Shown piece by piece: positions 1-13,379 of a DNA stretch of 64,000 nt; positions within the stretch are counted from its first letter, which is position 1; every line of letters begins with the position of its first letter. The translations under genes and the position numbers were made by a program. The stretch spans positions 248,001-312,000 of the forward strand of contig SAUG01000042.1 in the NCBI GenBank assembly GCA_011316305.1, given 5' to 3'. The notes beneath the pieces are model-generated. The model was not told where the DNA came from, ran no database searches, and was given only the letters and a program-made list of their open reading frames with translations. This stretch comes from Rusavskia elegans. Its lineage: Eukaryota > Ascomycota > Lecanoromycetes > Teloschistales > Teloschistaceae.

Positions 1-76
1 TTTTCTATCGGCTATTAATATTATATATTCTAAGTTAGTATATACGTCTTTAGTATCGGATATATCCGGACGGAAA
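1..76. other. left flank of relic G
   Basis: A+T-rich, CpA-poor sequence to the left of element E5. Its last bases, GGAAA, are repeated immediately after E5, and the AAAGC target duplication of element F overlaps them. Before both insertions this stretch was therefore continuous with the sequence that resumes at 6374. No coding motif is visible in so short a piece. Confidence 0.55.
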
Positions 77-488
77 TATAACGTTCCTATACGTTAAAAG
101 ACGTTACGTTCAAGTCTAGCTACAGCCGTAGGCGTAGTCCGAACTATTAAATAGTAAAGGAATCCTAGTATAGATTATTATAACTAATTCTATATAGCCG
201 CGAAATATAATAATAATATTATAAAATATCTTCGTTATATAAATAATTAAAAAGAGAATAGTAAAGACGTATTTAATAATTATATTAATAACTAATAAAA
301 AAAACTATTTAATAGAAATAAAAAGCGATATATATAATAAAAATAGCCGATAATATCGATAGATAGCTATTTACTAAAAGCTTCTATTATAAGAATCGGC
401 TATAGGCGGCTATAGACTGCTATAAATAATTAGATATATTTATTTAGCTAATTTTCTAATAGATTTCTATAGAATTATAGATATAATA
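77..488 (-). repeat. E5 LTR (left)
   Basis: 412-bp LTR of family E, sense strand minus. It contains the short reiterated CTATAGCCG-type motif found in every E LTR, here as ggctataggcggctatag. Confidence 0.85.
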
Positions 489-1099
489 TAGTTTCTTTTA
501 TATCGTTTTCTATTTAATCTTTCTATATATAGAGTTTTTAAAAGTTAAATCTTCCTTTTTTTTTATTTTTTTTCTTTTAATATTTTTATTATATATTTTT
601 AAAAAGGTAATTATTTAAAATCTATTTATTAAATTTAGTTAAAAGATATTATTATATTTTTCTTTTATAGCTTTTATATTCGTAATTTTCTAAAAAAAAT
701 ATAAAGTAGAAATTAGTAGTAATACCTATAGTAAATATATTCGGGTCTAGAAATCGTATAATTTTTTAATTTCTAATACTATTTATAAAATCCGTATAAT
801 TTTTTATAGTTTTTCTAATACTAATATCTATAGAAAAATATTTTAAAAATAAAAAAAATAAACTTCGGTCTAATATTGTAAATATTTTTAATAAATATAT
901 AATAAAACGCGTCGTCGTATCGAATTTTTTCTAGATTTTAAAAAGAAAATTTATAAAAAATATTTTATTACTTATTACCGCGCTTTAAATAAATAGGAAA
1001 ATAATTTTATTATTTAAAAATATTATATATTATTTTATTTCAATAAATTTAATAATTCTATTATATTTTACTTTTCTATAGATTTTATACTAACTATAT

Positions 1100-2071
1100 T
1101 TAGTTAATTCGTTTTGGTTTTGATATTCGGTAAACAAATGGTTCGATAAATAAATCAAGCGTTAATATACCAATATTAAATATACGGTAACAGAATTTAT
1201 ATTCTAATTTAATTAATATAAATAACGGTTCTTTCTATAAAATTTTAATTTAAATTTAGTTAGTAATATATCGTATTCTTCTACCGATAATTTAACGTAG
1301 AAATTTTTATAGATAAATATACCTCGCAGTTATTATTTTTTCTTTTTTTTTCTTTTACCAATAATATAAGTTCTTCGTAAATACTACGATTTACTAAAAC
1401 CTTTTACGTATATATATATTCTCGTAACAGCTATACCGCAGCTAAATCAGACGATAGTACTTTTATCTATAATAACTATATCTACTTTCGAAAACGTCGA
1501 CTATTTTATTATAGCTAGAGCAACCTATTTTAATTTCGATAAAAATTTCCTTTTTACCGCCTTTAAAACGTGCTATCCGATCTTTCTACCGCCTTTTAAT
1601 TTAATCGACCGGGTAAAGCTTCTAGCCGTAGTAGCTAGCGTACTAGCTAGTAACCCTATAGCTAGCGATCGTCTTAAAGCTACGTAGGCTAAAGAGTATT
1701 TTAATAGTTTAGCGGAATATTTAGATACAGATTATATAATAAATTTAGACGAGGCGACGACTATTCGTAATTACTTCGCAGTATAGCAGATAGATATAGC
1801 GGAAATATTAGAAGCTAATAATTATATATAACGTCGAAAAAGAAATATATAGTATTTAATTATAGTAGAAAATTCGTAATCGAATAAAAAAGGAAATAGT
1901 CAAATAGAAGTAATTAACTACGCTGTAAATCTTGCCTGACGAATATATCTTTAGCTGTAAAAATTTCTTTATACGTGAAATATAACAGTCGTTACCGTAT
2001 ATAACGTTAATAAAACATATATATATATATGAAAACTCAATATATTTCTAGATAGAAGTTTTCTAGAAAAA
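1100..2071. mobile_element. 972-bp insertion inside E5 with a 13-bp target duplication
   Basis: The sequence ATACTAACTATAT occurs on both sides (1087-1099 and 2072-2084), and the empty site is visible in copy E2 near 28.91 kb. A long, single TSD and an A-rich right end suggest target-primed (non-LTR) insertion, but no reverse transcriptase is visible. The left end (1100-1187) matches, in reverse, a motif seen twice at 54.67-55.49 kb. From about 1618 to 1850 one plus frame is nearly open apart from TAG codons that could derive from CAG. It encodes an unrecognised, possibly helical peptide. The inside keeps more CpA than the surrounding E5. Confidence 0.6.
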
Positions 2072-3955
2072 ATACTAACTATATAAAAGGTATCTATTAA
2101 ATCTATTTTTAATTTCGATTCGATTAATTTATATTAGTTTCTAAAGAAATTCGATTTTTTCTAGCTTCTAGATTCGATAAATATATATAAAGGTATCTAG
2201 TTAAAAATTTCTTTATATTATATTTTTTATTCCGAATTAAATATTAATATTATAAATTACGTCCGGGTCTTTTAATATATTTACTAACTTTTATTTTTTT
2301 AGTAACTATTTTATTTTATAATAATAAAATTAGAGATTATTTATTTTTTAGTTATATATTTAATTCAGAATCTAATATTTCTTTTTCTAGCTATTTTTCT
2401 AGTTTAGATATAGAATTATATTTAGTTTTTTCTATTTCCTTAATAATATTTTTATAGATCTTTTTAATATTTTCTATCTATAGTTTCTAGATTATTTTCT
2501 AGATTTTATTATATTTTAACTCTAGCTACAAAAATAGATAGTAATATTTTTTTTAGATTTTAGTTTTCTATATTTCGTCTTTCTTTTTAAATAGGATATC
2601 GATTTTTTTAATTTATTTATAATTCGTATTTACTAAAATATCTAATTTTCTATATAGAAAATTTTTATATATAAGAAAATATATTATTTATAGTTCTTTC
2701 TTCCTTCTAACTATATTTTTTTATATCGGTATTCTAGAAATTAATTTTTTTTATTTTCTTTCGAAAATAATATATTATCTAGAGCTTTCGATTATTATAA
2801 AATTTAAAATTCTAATAAATCCGTTCTTTATTTTAATTTCGATTTCTATAATTCTATTATTCTATTATAGATATATTTAAATATATCTTTTAATTTAATT
2901 CTATAATTTTTTTATAATTTTTGTTTTCTATTTATAAAAGCTATTATTTTATAACTTCCGATTTTAATTTTAAGTACTACTATAAAAGGTTTCTCGGTTT
3001 TATACGGTTTAAACTCTATTATTAACTTTTTTTTTTATTTTTCTAAATTCTTTAGGATACTATCCGGTCCTTTCTTTTTTTAATAAATAGATAAAGTAAT
3101 TATTAATATAATAGGCTATCTAAATTTTTGTTATATATTCTCTAATTCTTTTTATAAATAATTTTTCTATTATCTTAAATTAATATTTAGTTATCTCTAT
3201 TACTTTTTTAATTAGATAATTATTTTTAAAATATCCTATTTTTCTATATAAATAATAAATTTTGATCTATAATCTTTTAGTCTTAGTAGTATTAATTTCT
3301 ATTAGATTTCTTTTAGATTATTATTTCGTAGGTTTTATTTAATTAAACGTCTATTTAACTATATATATTTTATACTATCTAGTATTTAATCTAGTCGCTA
3401 GTTTAATAAAAAATACTAGTAAATCAAGTTTTTTAATTACTATTATAGCTTTTTTAACTTTTATATAAAATTTTTTATAGAAATAAACTTTTAGAATTAA
3501 ATCTTTCTAGTCTATTTTATAAATTAATATTTTAAACTAAATAATATAAATAGCTAATAACTTCTACTTTTTTAGAACTATTAGTTTTTTTTATTATTCT
3601 ATTTTTATTATTATTTCCGAAGGCTTTTTTTATAGCTATAATTAGATTATTAAAGGTATAAAAAATCTATAATATTTTATTTTTCTTTTAATTTTCCGGA
3701 TTATTAAAAGAGTTTTCTATATAAAACTATATCTAATTAAAAACTATATTTCTAAGATATAATATTATAAATAGAACTAAAATTACTTTATTTAGAAACT
3801 AGTTTATATATATTACGAAGTAGATATTTATCTAGATAAACTATAATTTTAAAAAACTTCTATTTTCTTTTATAAATATTAGATATTATCGCTTTAATAG
3901 TATTATTCCGATCTATAAAGCGAGGTAATAAAACCGATATAATAAATTATTAAAA

Positions 3956-4367
3956 TATAATATTTCTATATATTAAAAAGTATTATATTCGAGTTTAACT
4001 ATAGTTATAGACGTAGTCCGAACTATTAAATAGTAAAAGAATTCTAATATAAATTATTATAACTAATTTCGTATAGCCGTAAAAATATAGTTATAATATT
4101 ATAAAGCGTCTTTACTATATAGATAATTAAAAAGAAAATAGTTAAAACGTATTTTATAATTATATTAATAACTAATAAAAAAAGTTATCTAATAGAAATA
4201 AAAAACGATATATATAATAAAAATAGCCGATAGTATTAATAAATAGCCGTCCGCTAAAAGCTTCTATTATAAAGGTCGGTTATAGTAGCTATAGGCGGCT
4301 ATAGATAATTAGATTTATTTATTTAGCCAATTTTCTAACGTGCTTCTATAAATTCGTGGACGTAATA
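3956..4367 (-). repeat. E5 LTR (right)
   Basis: 412-bp LTR, partner of 77-488, followed directly by the GGAAA target duplication. Confidence 0.85.
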
Positions 4368-4374
4368 GGAAAGC

Positions 4375-4566
4375 TGTTATGGAACAAGTTTTTATAAAGC
4401 CGAAAAATATATGATAAATTGCCCGATTAGATTTAGTGCGGCTCGCTAGATTAGATAGCGGCCTTGGCACGTATCTTTTATGCCCGCAGGCTTTCTCTAT
4501 AGAATTTCAACTTTAATAAATCCTTCTACCATCCAATTATTATCTATATTTAACTTCGTTATAATA
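4375..4566 (+). repeat. F 5' LTR
   Basis: 192-bp LTR beginning TGTTATGG; it matches 6177-6368 with mostly transition differences. It starts directly after AAAGC, which overlaps the E5 target duplication. Confidence 0.8.
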
Positions 4567-4899
4567 AATAGTAGCAATAATTAGATCTTTCCTCTTATAT
4601 TATCCGTAGGACCTTTAGTTCTAGCTTTTAAAACAGCTAATTGCCTTTAAAATATTATTAGTTTCTTTAAGAAAATTATTAGCTCTTGTAGAACTTTCAG
4701 TAATTTTATCTATATTTTCTACGCTTTTTAGTATAGTTTCTAGTCCTCTATCGAAATCTTCAGATCGAGATCCTAGGCTTCTATATTAAATTCTTACTTC
4801 TCTATCGAAATTCTAGGTTTCTATATCTAAATTCTTACTTAGAATTCCTACCTCTTCCTAGTAAATATATGCTAAATCCGCCGGGATTAATATAAAGAT

Positions 4900-6030
4900 T
4901 AATCCGCCTTTTATAGTAGATTAAAAATTTAAAAACCAGGTCCGTTAACTTTTCTAGTACGCTTACAGGGACGCTGTACCAGAATCTATTAAAAAACGTC
5001 TTACGGAATACCTCGAATTTATAAAAATTTAGAAGTCTAATACGTAAATAAGGTAAAGTATTAAACAGGCCTTTTTATAAGTAATCGAAAATAAAAAGGC
5101 TCGTCAGGAAGTAGCTAAACAGCTAGCTAAAATCTCGATTCCCGTACGAATTCCTACTCTATAAAAAATTACGCTTTAGCGGTAGTAAAAAGAAGCTTTT
5201 AGGTAATAATAGTTTAAATAACGTATAGTAAAAGCGAGATAGAAATTCTTCGCCCAGATTAACTAAATATACGCCGAATTCCGTTTCCAATATCTCCACG
5301 AATATAAATGTTGCCCGGAGAGATTCTCCTCGAATAGCTAACTCTATAGGTATATCGAGGCTTATTATACGAAAAAATCGACCGAGACGTCTCCTTCTAT
5401 ACCTCCTGTACCTTTATCTCTATTATTTAAGCCTAAATTACCTCTATCTCCTTCCAGTACTCTAATTTTCGTACTAAAAATAGCTCCAGCATCTGAGAAA
5501 CTATTATATCTATTATAAACCATCGAGAAAGCTTCTATAACGCCTCTATAAACGCCTGCCCCCTTATATTATCGAGAAATCTCTACCCCAGCATCTTTTA
5601 CCTCTATTAAAACCACTATTCAACACGAGAAATCTCCTGTCTATCTGCTACCTCAGAAACGCGCCTATATAACGATTTCGCAGCTGTTTACTAAATTTGG
5701 CTCTATATAGCCTGGACCCTATTTAAAATCAAATCGGCTAATTAGAAAACTCGATCCAAAAGCTTTAATTTAGCTTCTATTAAACGTAATAAAAGCCAGC
5801 CAATCAGCTGTCTCTAAATTAAATTGCGTAAACGCTTCCGCCAGCAGCTCCGTATCGAATTCCGTCGCTTCTATACTATTCAGGCCTCTGCCTCTATACT
5901 ATTCAAGCCTCTGCCTTCTAAACTACTTCGTCAGCGCTAATTCGCGTCCTTTTATTGGCTAGTAAACTCGCCGCCGCCGTCGCCAATTACGTTATAGTTA
6001 TTAAAAAAAAGCTTAGAAAAATAGGAAATT
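4900..6030 (+). pseudogene. F internal ORF relic with a C2H2-like zinc finger
   Basis: A plus-strand frame encodes a protein interrupted by a few stops, mostly at codons that could be CAG or CAA before RIP. Near 5300-5365 it shows a finger-like block with cysteines, an F-S-S-N stretch and tyrosines at positions where histidines are expected (TAT from CAT or CAC). Fungal retroelement proteins often carry such an F-x-S-N-x-x-L-H finger. A Pro/Ser/Thr-rich segment follows. The role is inferred to be Gag-like nucleic-acid binding. The exact start and end cannot be set. Confidence 0.5.
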
Positions 6031-6176
6031 ATCGAAGAATTATTATATATAGTACTCGCGCTATTAGAAGATATTAGATACGGCTACTATAGGTCCTATA
6101 TAGTATAACCGTCCGCCCTTTCGACGGCGCTCGTTATAGTATCGAAGACGATATCTTTTTTTCTTTTTAAAATATT

Positions 6177-6368
6177 TATTATAGAGTAAGCTTTTATCAA
6201 GCCGAGTGGTATATAATAAATTGCCCGATCAGATTTAATACGGCTCGCTAGATTAGATAGCGGCTTTAGCACGTATCTTTTATACCCGTAGGCCTTTTCT
6301 ATAAAATTCCAATCTTAATAAATCTTTCCACCATCTAATTATTATCTATATTTGACTTCGTCACAGTA
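6177..6368 (+). repeat. F 3' LTR
   Basis: 192-bp LTR, partner of 4375-4566, ending just before AAAGC. Confidence 0.8.
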
Positions 6369-6373
6369 AAAGC

Positions 6374-8966
6374 TAATAGAAGTACGATATAATAAAAGCG
6401 TTTAAAGATTAAATTAGTTTCTATAATCTATTCGCTATTTATAGCGATTACGCGAGATAAAAAAATATCTTTTTTACTAGAAAATTACTTATCGGCGATA
6501 AATATTTATATTTCGGCTTTATTACCTTCCGTATTCTAGTAAACGGTTTTAAAATACTTAAATAACTTATTATATAACTAGAATAAAGCGTTATATCTCT
6601 AATATAAATATAAAATCTTCGGTCTAGTATTAACGAAATTCTAGCTAATTTTTTTATATTCTAATTCCTTATAAACTTTATTATAGTATTCGACTTTTTT
6701 ACTATAAAGTTCGGCGGATCTATTACTATAATATCTATAGACGGCACCCTATTCGGTATATAAAATGTAAACTTTCTCTATAATAGAATAATTCTCGCTA
6801 TATACGTTTTTATAAACTCTTATTTAATAGATTTATTTAGGCGGAGCTAGCGGTACTAAATATTAAAAATTTAGGCCGAAATAAAGTTTTTTTTAGAATT
6901 GGTTATTATAAAGTCCCTAAAGTCTATTACTATACGCTAGCGTAGAATTCTATTATATTAGAAAGAAATTTCTTTATAGATTTTCTAATCTATTTATAAA
7001 TATAAAATAAAGAAAATTCGCGCCGTTTTAAATAAAAGGCGTTTCTAATAGATCCTTTTTAATAAAAGAAAGCTAATATTTCTAGGAAAACTAAAAAGCC
7101 TATTAAATTATAAAATACTAATATTTATATTCGGAAAAGTCGGAACTAAATATTAATTAGCGTATTATATTTTCTAGTATCGGTTAGAATCGGAATAGAA
7201 ATAGATTTCCTATTTATTAATAGCTAGAATTATTAGAGAGTATTTTCTAAAATTATCGAAAATAGTCTTTTTCTATAACCTAGATTTCGAGTTTATAATT
7301 ATCTATTAATCGAAAAGATCTATTAATAGTAGTCTTTTCTATTAATTTAAAAACTAAAGTAAAATAAAAAGGAATAGTAAAATCTATCTATTTCTATATA
7401 ATAATTTACCGAATATTAATCGTTTCGGTTATTTTTATAGTTTAAAGTTTTGTCTAGCCGTATTCGCGAGATTCGCGATAGCGGTTTATATTTTTAATAG
7501 TATACTTTTTATTATTTAAAATATATATTTCTTTTTCTATCGGTAGTTTAAAACGAGTAATTAAAGTATTAATTTATATATCGAAGTCTTTTATTAGATA
7601 TTTCTTTTCTATATCCGAGAATTCGTTAGAATATTATTATAGAATTTTACCGCGAAAATATATCTATAGGTTCCTTTTAACTTTACTATTTAATCTAATA
7701 ATATCTTTAACTCGTTCGATAAAGATATAGATATCGCGGAAATAGATATCTTTATTTATATATTCGATATAAAGCTCGGTCTCGGCGGATTTATTATTAT
7801 AAAAGGGATAGAAATAGCTAATACTATCTATAACGAGTTTTTCGTACTTATCGGCTCTAGTAAAAAATATAGAAAGTTTAGATAGTAGTAAAAATATCTT
7901 TTTTCTCTATTAACTTTATTAGCGAAATCCTATAAACTCTATCTAGATTATAATATTCTATTTTTCTAACTTTTTAAAAAATCGTATTACTATAAAATTA
8001 AAGCTATAGCTTTATACTATATTTAATTTCCGATTTATATCTATTTTAGATAATATAGAAAGGTTTACTAAAGTTTTATCGATTATATTTTCCTTTTTTT
8101 TATTTTTAAAAGAGGTTCGATAATTTACGAGAGCTTATATATATATAAAATCGTTTCGGAATTCTACTATATTTTTTCTAAAGTATTTAATAGTAGCTTA
8201 TACTATAGCCCCGCTATCTAACTATTTATAGGGCTATTTAGGCGATCGGGATAATCGGGAGAATATTTTATTTTAGCGTCTATAGCGTTATCTATTTCGG
8301 TTTTAAAAGATCTAAAGTTACTATAATTATTATATATAAAAATTAATAAATCTAGTATATTTCAATACTTATTAGTAGTATATCTAGAGCCGGTTCTATC
8401 TATAAACTCGATAAACTGGTATCTAAAAAGGATAGTACTATTATCGAAAAATAGAAGTAGTTTATCTATCGCTATCGTAATTAATTAGAATCTAATTAAT
8501 AAGCCGATTTATTTCTATTATATCTAAATATAAAAGATATAATTAGTAGAAAACGGTAGATATTTAGTAAATACTATTAATAAAGTATATTTAATTAAAA
8601 TAATTAGTATTTACGAGAATACGGATAACGTTACTAATATTATTAGTATTTATAAACAGAAATTAGTATTTATAAACGCTATATATATATTATATAGTAT
8701 CTATAAATAAATTTTATAATACTACTAATTATTATAGATCGATTTAAAAAAATAATAATAGTTTAATAATTTTATATAGATAGAAAACTTGTCTATAAAT
8801 AAGCGAATAAAGCTAGATATTAGATCTAATTAGATAATATATCCTGTAGGGCTAATAAGCCGCGGTTAACGGAATTTAGTCAGCGTATTAATTAGCCGAC
8901 ACTATAGACTAATATCTCTATATCTACTGATTTCTATATAAATTCCAAATAGTTCAAATAGTTTAT
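6374..8966 (-). pseudogene. G, relic of a retrotransposon gag region (minus strand)
   Basis: Read on the minus strand, about 7450-7860 gives a stop-broken peptide with the segments Y-S-N-E-F-S-D-I-E-K and I-N-T-L-I-T-R-F-K, followed by a tyrosine/arginine-rich part. This resembles the Gag of fungal Gypsy elements, where W-Y-[TS]-x-E-L-S-D is followed by a W-x-x-A-L-x-x-R-F-K block. Missing tryptophans correspond to TGG-to-TAA/TAG changes. The right part (8.2-8.97 kb) shows no coding signal and could be leader or LTR. The element was later split by E5 and F, and its right border with element A is ragged. Confidence 0.5.
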
Positions 8967-9076
8967 AATATAATTTAAATAATTACCCGTTATATCTCCG
9001 TTAATAGATATACTAATAAATCTAATTAACTTTTAGAAATACCAAATTTCTAGGTAGTTTTATAATATTTTAAATA
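8967..9076 (+). repeat. truncated 5' LTR of A
   Basis: Only the 3' end of the LTR is present; it aligns with 20165-20275 of element B and 33760-33867 of A. The upstream part is missing, so no left target duplication can be read. Confidence 0.6.
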
Positions 9077-12000
9077 CTTTTAGGATATCTATCGTAGGTT
9101 AACGTAAAATTTCTATTTTAAATAACTCTAGCTATAAAGCTAAATAGTCTGAACCTAAAAAAAAATATTTAAATAAAAAATAAAAATAAAAACGAAAGTA
9201 TTTCTTTTATTAACTAACGTTTTTATAGTATTAAAGTTAATAAATCCGATAAATACTATAGAAATCGTAATAAATTAAAAGATTGGTTTATATAATTAGA
9301 TATATACTTCGTATTCTATTTTATATCTAAAAAGAAAAAAATACTTTTCGCTATATTTTATTTTTAGAAACGAATTTAATATTAAATAAAATCATTCTTT
9401 TATTAATATATAGATAATAAAGAAAATAGCGAATATATTTTAATATATTTTATAAAATTTAAAAAAGCTATTTATAAAGTTTTTAGAATTTTAAATAAAA
9501 TTTAAATTATTAAATATTTTATTTAATATTTTTAGGAGAAAAATATAATCTTTAACTATACCGTACGATTTAAAAAATAGGTACTATAAACGGAATAGAA
9601 TAATAATACTCTATATATAATATTTAAATAAAGATTTAAAAAATAAATAAAGGATAAATTTATATATAATAGTTAAATATATAATATACTAGATAATCTA
9701 ATTAAACTATCTATCGATTTCGATAATAAATTATATAAACGAAATATAGAAAAACGTTATAATAGTAGATTATAAAATAACGTAGAATATTACCCGAAAT
9801 AATTCTATAGAAAACTATAACTAGATAAAAAAACCGGAAATAGCTACTATAAATCTATACTAATAGAACTAGATTCTATATAATAGCGATATAATAGAAA
9901 AAATTCTAGAAATAGTAAAAAGAATAAAAATTCTAAAATATACTATAACTAAAATAAATTAAACTATTTTATAAAAAAATATCGATTAAATAAAGTATAA
10001 TAACGATAATTTAATACTACGCTAAAGAAAAATTCTAAAAACTAATAAAAAATAATTTTAGAAAACGACAATAGTAGTTTTAAATTCTAGAAAACTAGTT
10101 TAGATAAAAAATTTATATTTATAGTAAACGATAGAATATTATAGAAAACTATAATAAATAATATTTTACTATAAATATTAATAGAATTAACTAGAAGGAA
10201 AATAATCTTTAGATAGATAACTATAATAGATAACGTTCGATAAATGTACTTTTAGGCCTTTTATAATAAAGAAATAGTAGAAAAAGAACTTATAATAATT
10301 TATAAAAGATTTAAAAACGTTTATAAAATATATATTAGTAATAAATATCTATAGAATAAGAAATAGAACTAAGAAATAAATATTATTATTAATATATTAG
10401 AAAAAGAACTAGAAAATAATATTTCTAAAAATAAAGTTATTTCTAAATCGATATTATAATAGAAAAAAATAATAATAGAAATTTAATATATACTATTTAA
10501 TTAGACCGCCTATTATAATAATAATTATAGAATTTATAAATCGGAAAAGGAAGGAACTAGATAATATTTATTAAAACTATACCGACGTACTTCTATAATA
10601 TCTATTAAAATCGAAAATTATAATATTTATAACTATTTCGGATATATTATATATAGTAGATATAAATATTAGAAAAAATAGTAGGAAAAATTTAAAAATT
10701 TTAATTATAAACCTTATAGATATATTTTATAAATAGAATATAAAAATTAGAAAAATGAAAATATAAATTATAATTTAGAAAATAATAAAATTTTATAGTA
10801 ATAGATATACTAAAAATATATAATTTTATAATCTAAAAAAAATACCTAAATTTTACTAGCTATATATATATACTCGAAATTAAAATAATTATCGAAACTA
10901 ATAATAGATTATAGAATATTAAAGTATTTATTAAATTAAATATAACCGGAAATTTCGTATTAAAAGATTTAATTAAAAAAAAAGAATTCCTTTAAACTAA
11001 AAAAAAAGATCTATATAATTTAATAGTTATTAATAGAAATAAAATACCGAATAAAGATAGAAAAATTATAAAAAAAATAATACCGTTCTAAATTATAATT
11101 AATTAATATTAAAAAAAACTTTAGTTTAATATTATTTGGATAGCTAGCTATAAAATCGTATTTAGAATTTTTTAATTAAAAAATTATAATCTAGTAATAG
11201 ATTTAAAAAAAAGAATATTTAGTTTTAAATAATATTTCTATATAGAATATATCTAGCTTATATTAAAATAATCATTTTAGATAATTAAAAAATAGAATAT
11301 AAAATGCGAAATTATAATTTTAAAAAAAGATAATTAAAAACTATTTAGATTTATTTTATTAAATACTAGTAGAAGTTAACTAGATTAATAAAATAGAAAT
11401 AAAAAAAATTATAAATTTTTTAAAAACTCTATACTATTTAATAAAAAGTTAATAAAAAATCTATTAGAAAAAATTTTAGAGGAATATAAAAATTAGATAG
11501 ATTTCTTTCGGAAAAAAGTATTTATAAAAATACTATTTAAATATAAATTATAGAATTATAAAATTAAATTTAAACTAAATAAATAATTTATATTTAAATC
11601 TATTTACTTATTATTTATAATAGTATTTAAAACGTTTTATAAATACCTGGATAAAAATATAAAAAAGAAATTTATTAGAAAATTTTAATTACTAGTAGAA
11701 TATCCGATTTTTTTTATATTTAAAAAGAACGGAATATTCTATTTATATATTAAATCCGGAAAGTTAAATAATATTATAATTAAAAATCGATATCTATTAT
11801 TAAATATTAATAAATTTTAAAATAGATTTTCTAGAATATAATATTTTATAAACTTCGACTTTTAAAAAATATAAATAATATAATAATAATATTTTTAAAT
11901 ATCTAATAAGAAAAAAATTTATATTTTAAACTAAAAAAATATAAATTTTATAAATAAAAAATTAACTTTTTAGAATTTATTATAAAATATAACGAATTAT

Positions 12001-12375
12001 ATATTAATTTTAATAAACTAAAAACTATTATAAAATAAAAAATACTAATAAATATTAAAAAAATTTAATATTTTTTTTAGATTTATAAACTATAATCGGA
12101 AGTTTATAAAAAACTATTTTAAAAGAACTTTAATTCTAATAGCTTTAATAAAAGATACTATTAAATAGTATTAGAGAAAAAAGAAATAATAAATATTCGA
12201 AGATTTTAAAAAGAAATATATAAAAAATCTAGTATTTAAAATATTTAATTTAAAAAAACTATCAAAAATAGAAATAGATTTATTAGATCTAGTTATAGAT
12301 ATATATCTTCTATATTAATACGATAGTATATAGTATCTAGTAATTTATATATTAAAAAAATTATCGCTAGTAGAA

Positions 12376-12799
12376 TAAAACTACGTATTACGTCTACGAT
12401 TCTATAGAAACACGTTAGAAGATTGGCTAGATAAACGAGCCTAATTATCTATAGCCGTCTATAGCCGTTATAGCCGACTTTTATAATAGAAGCTTTTAGC
12501 GAACGGCTATCTATCGATACTACCGGCTATTTTTACTATATATATATTACTTTTTATTTCTATTAGATAGTTTTTTTTATTAGTTATTAATATAATTATT
12601 AAATATATTTCTACTATTCTTTTTTTAATTATCTATATAATAAAAATATTTTATAATATTATAATTATATTTTCGTAGCTATACGGAATTAATTATAATA
12701 ATCTATATTAAAATTTTTTTACTATTTAATAGTTCGGACTACGTCTATAACTATAGCTAGATTAAAATATAACGCATTTTAATATAAAAAGATATTATA
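12376..12799 (+). repeat. E1 5' LTR
   Basis: Family E LTR starting TATTACGTCTACG, derived from TG at the first two bases. It is preceded by the CTACG target duplication. Confidence 0.85.
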
Positions 12800-13379
12800 T
12801 TTTAAGAATTTATTATATTAGTTTTATTATTCTATTCTATAGATTAAAGCGATACTATTAAAATAATAACGTTTAATATTTATAAAAGAAATAGAAAATC
12901 TTTAAAATCTTAGTTTATTTAGATAAATATCTACTTTATATTTAGACTGGCCGTCGGATCGGGTTTCGAACCTAGGTTAGCTAACCCGATCCGATCCGAG
13001 TCGGATTATAGTTAAGTTTAACCCAATCCGAATCGGGTCGGGTTTTTCTATAGTTCGACCCGATTTGAACCCGGGTCGAGATCGGGTATCTAGGTTTAAC
13101 CTACTAAGATATTAAAATCGCGAATAAAAGTATAATTCTAGTATTAAAGTATAATTTTTTTTCTATATTATATTATTTATAAATCCTATTTTTTTCTAAC
13201 GCTATACTAAAGATTTTAGGTATGCCTAATATTAACGTATACTATTTATTATCGTTTATTAAATAGTTAATACTATTCGTATTATTATTTAGTATCTATA
13301 TATCTATATTACCCTTCTATATTACTATTATAGAAACGTAATATAAAATATCTAATATAAATATTAATCTTCGCCTTTT

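Larger units (their letters stand above)
77..4367 (-). mobile_element. E5, Gag-only LTR retrotransposon, family E
   Basis: Two 412-bp direct repeats (77-488 and 3956-4367) bound the element, and GGAAA flanks it on both sides (72-76 and 4368-4372). Compared with copies E2-E4 the LTR sequence shows that the sense strand is minus. The internal part is nearly 1 kb longer than in the other copies because a separate 972-bp sequence is inserted at 1100-2071. The rest aligns by eye with E2 and contains only decayed gag-type sequence full of stops. No reverse transcriptase or integrase motif was found. RIP damage is heavy. Confidence 0.85.
4375..6368 (+). mobile_element. F, short LTR retroelement with a C2H2-type finger ORF
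   Basis: Direct repeats of 192 bp (4375-4566 and 6177-6368) bound a 1.6-kb interior, and AAAGC flanks the element at 4370-4374 and 6369-6373. The LTR starts TGTTATGGAACAAG. The interior has one decayed reading frame and no recognisable polymerase or integrase, so this is a non-autonomous element. It keeps clearly more CpA than its neighbours, so it is either younger or was less exposed to RIP. Confidence 0.8.
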
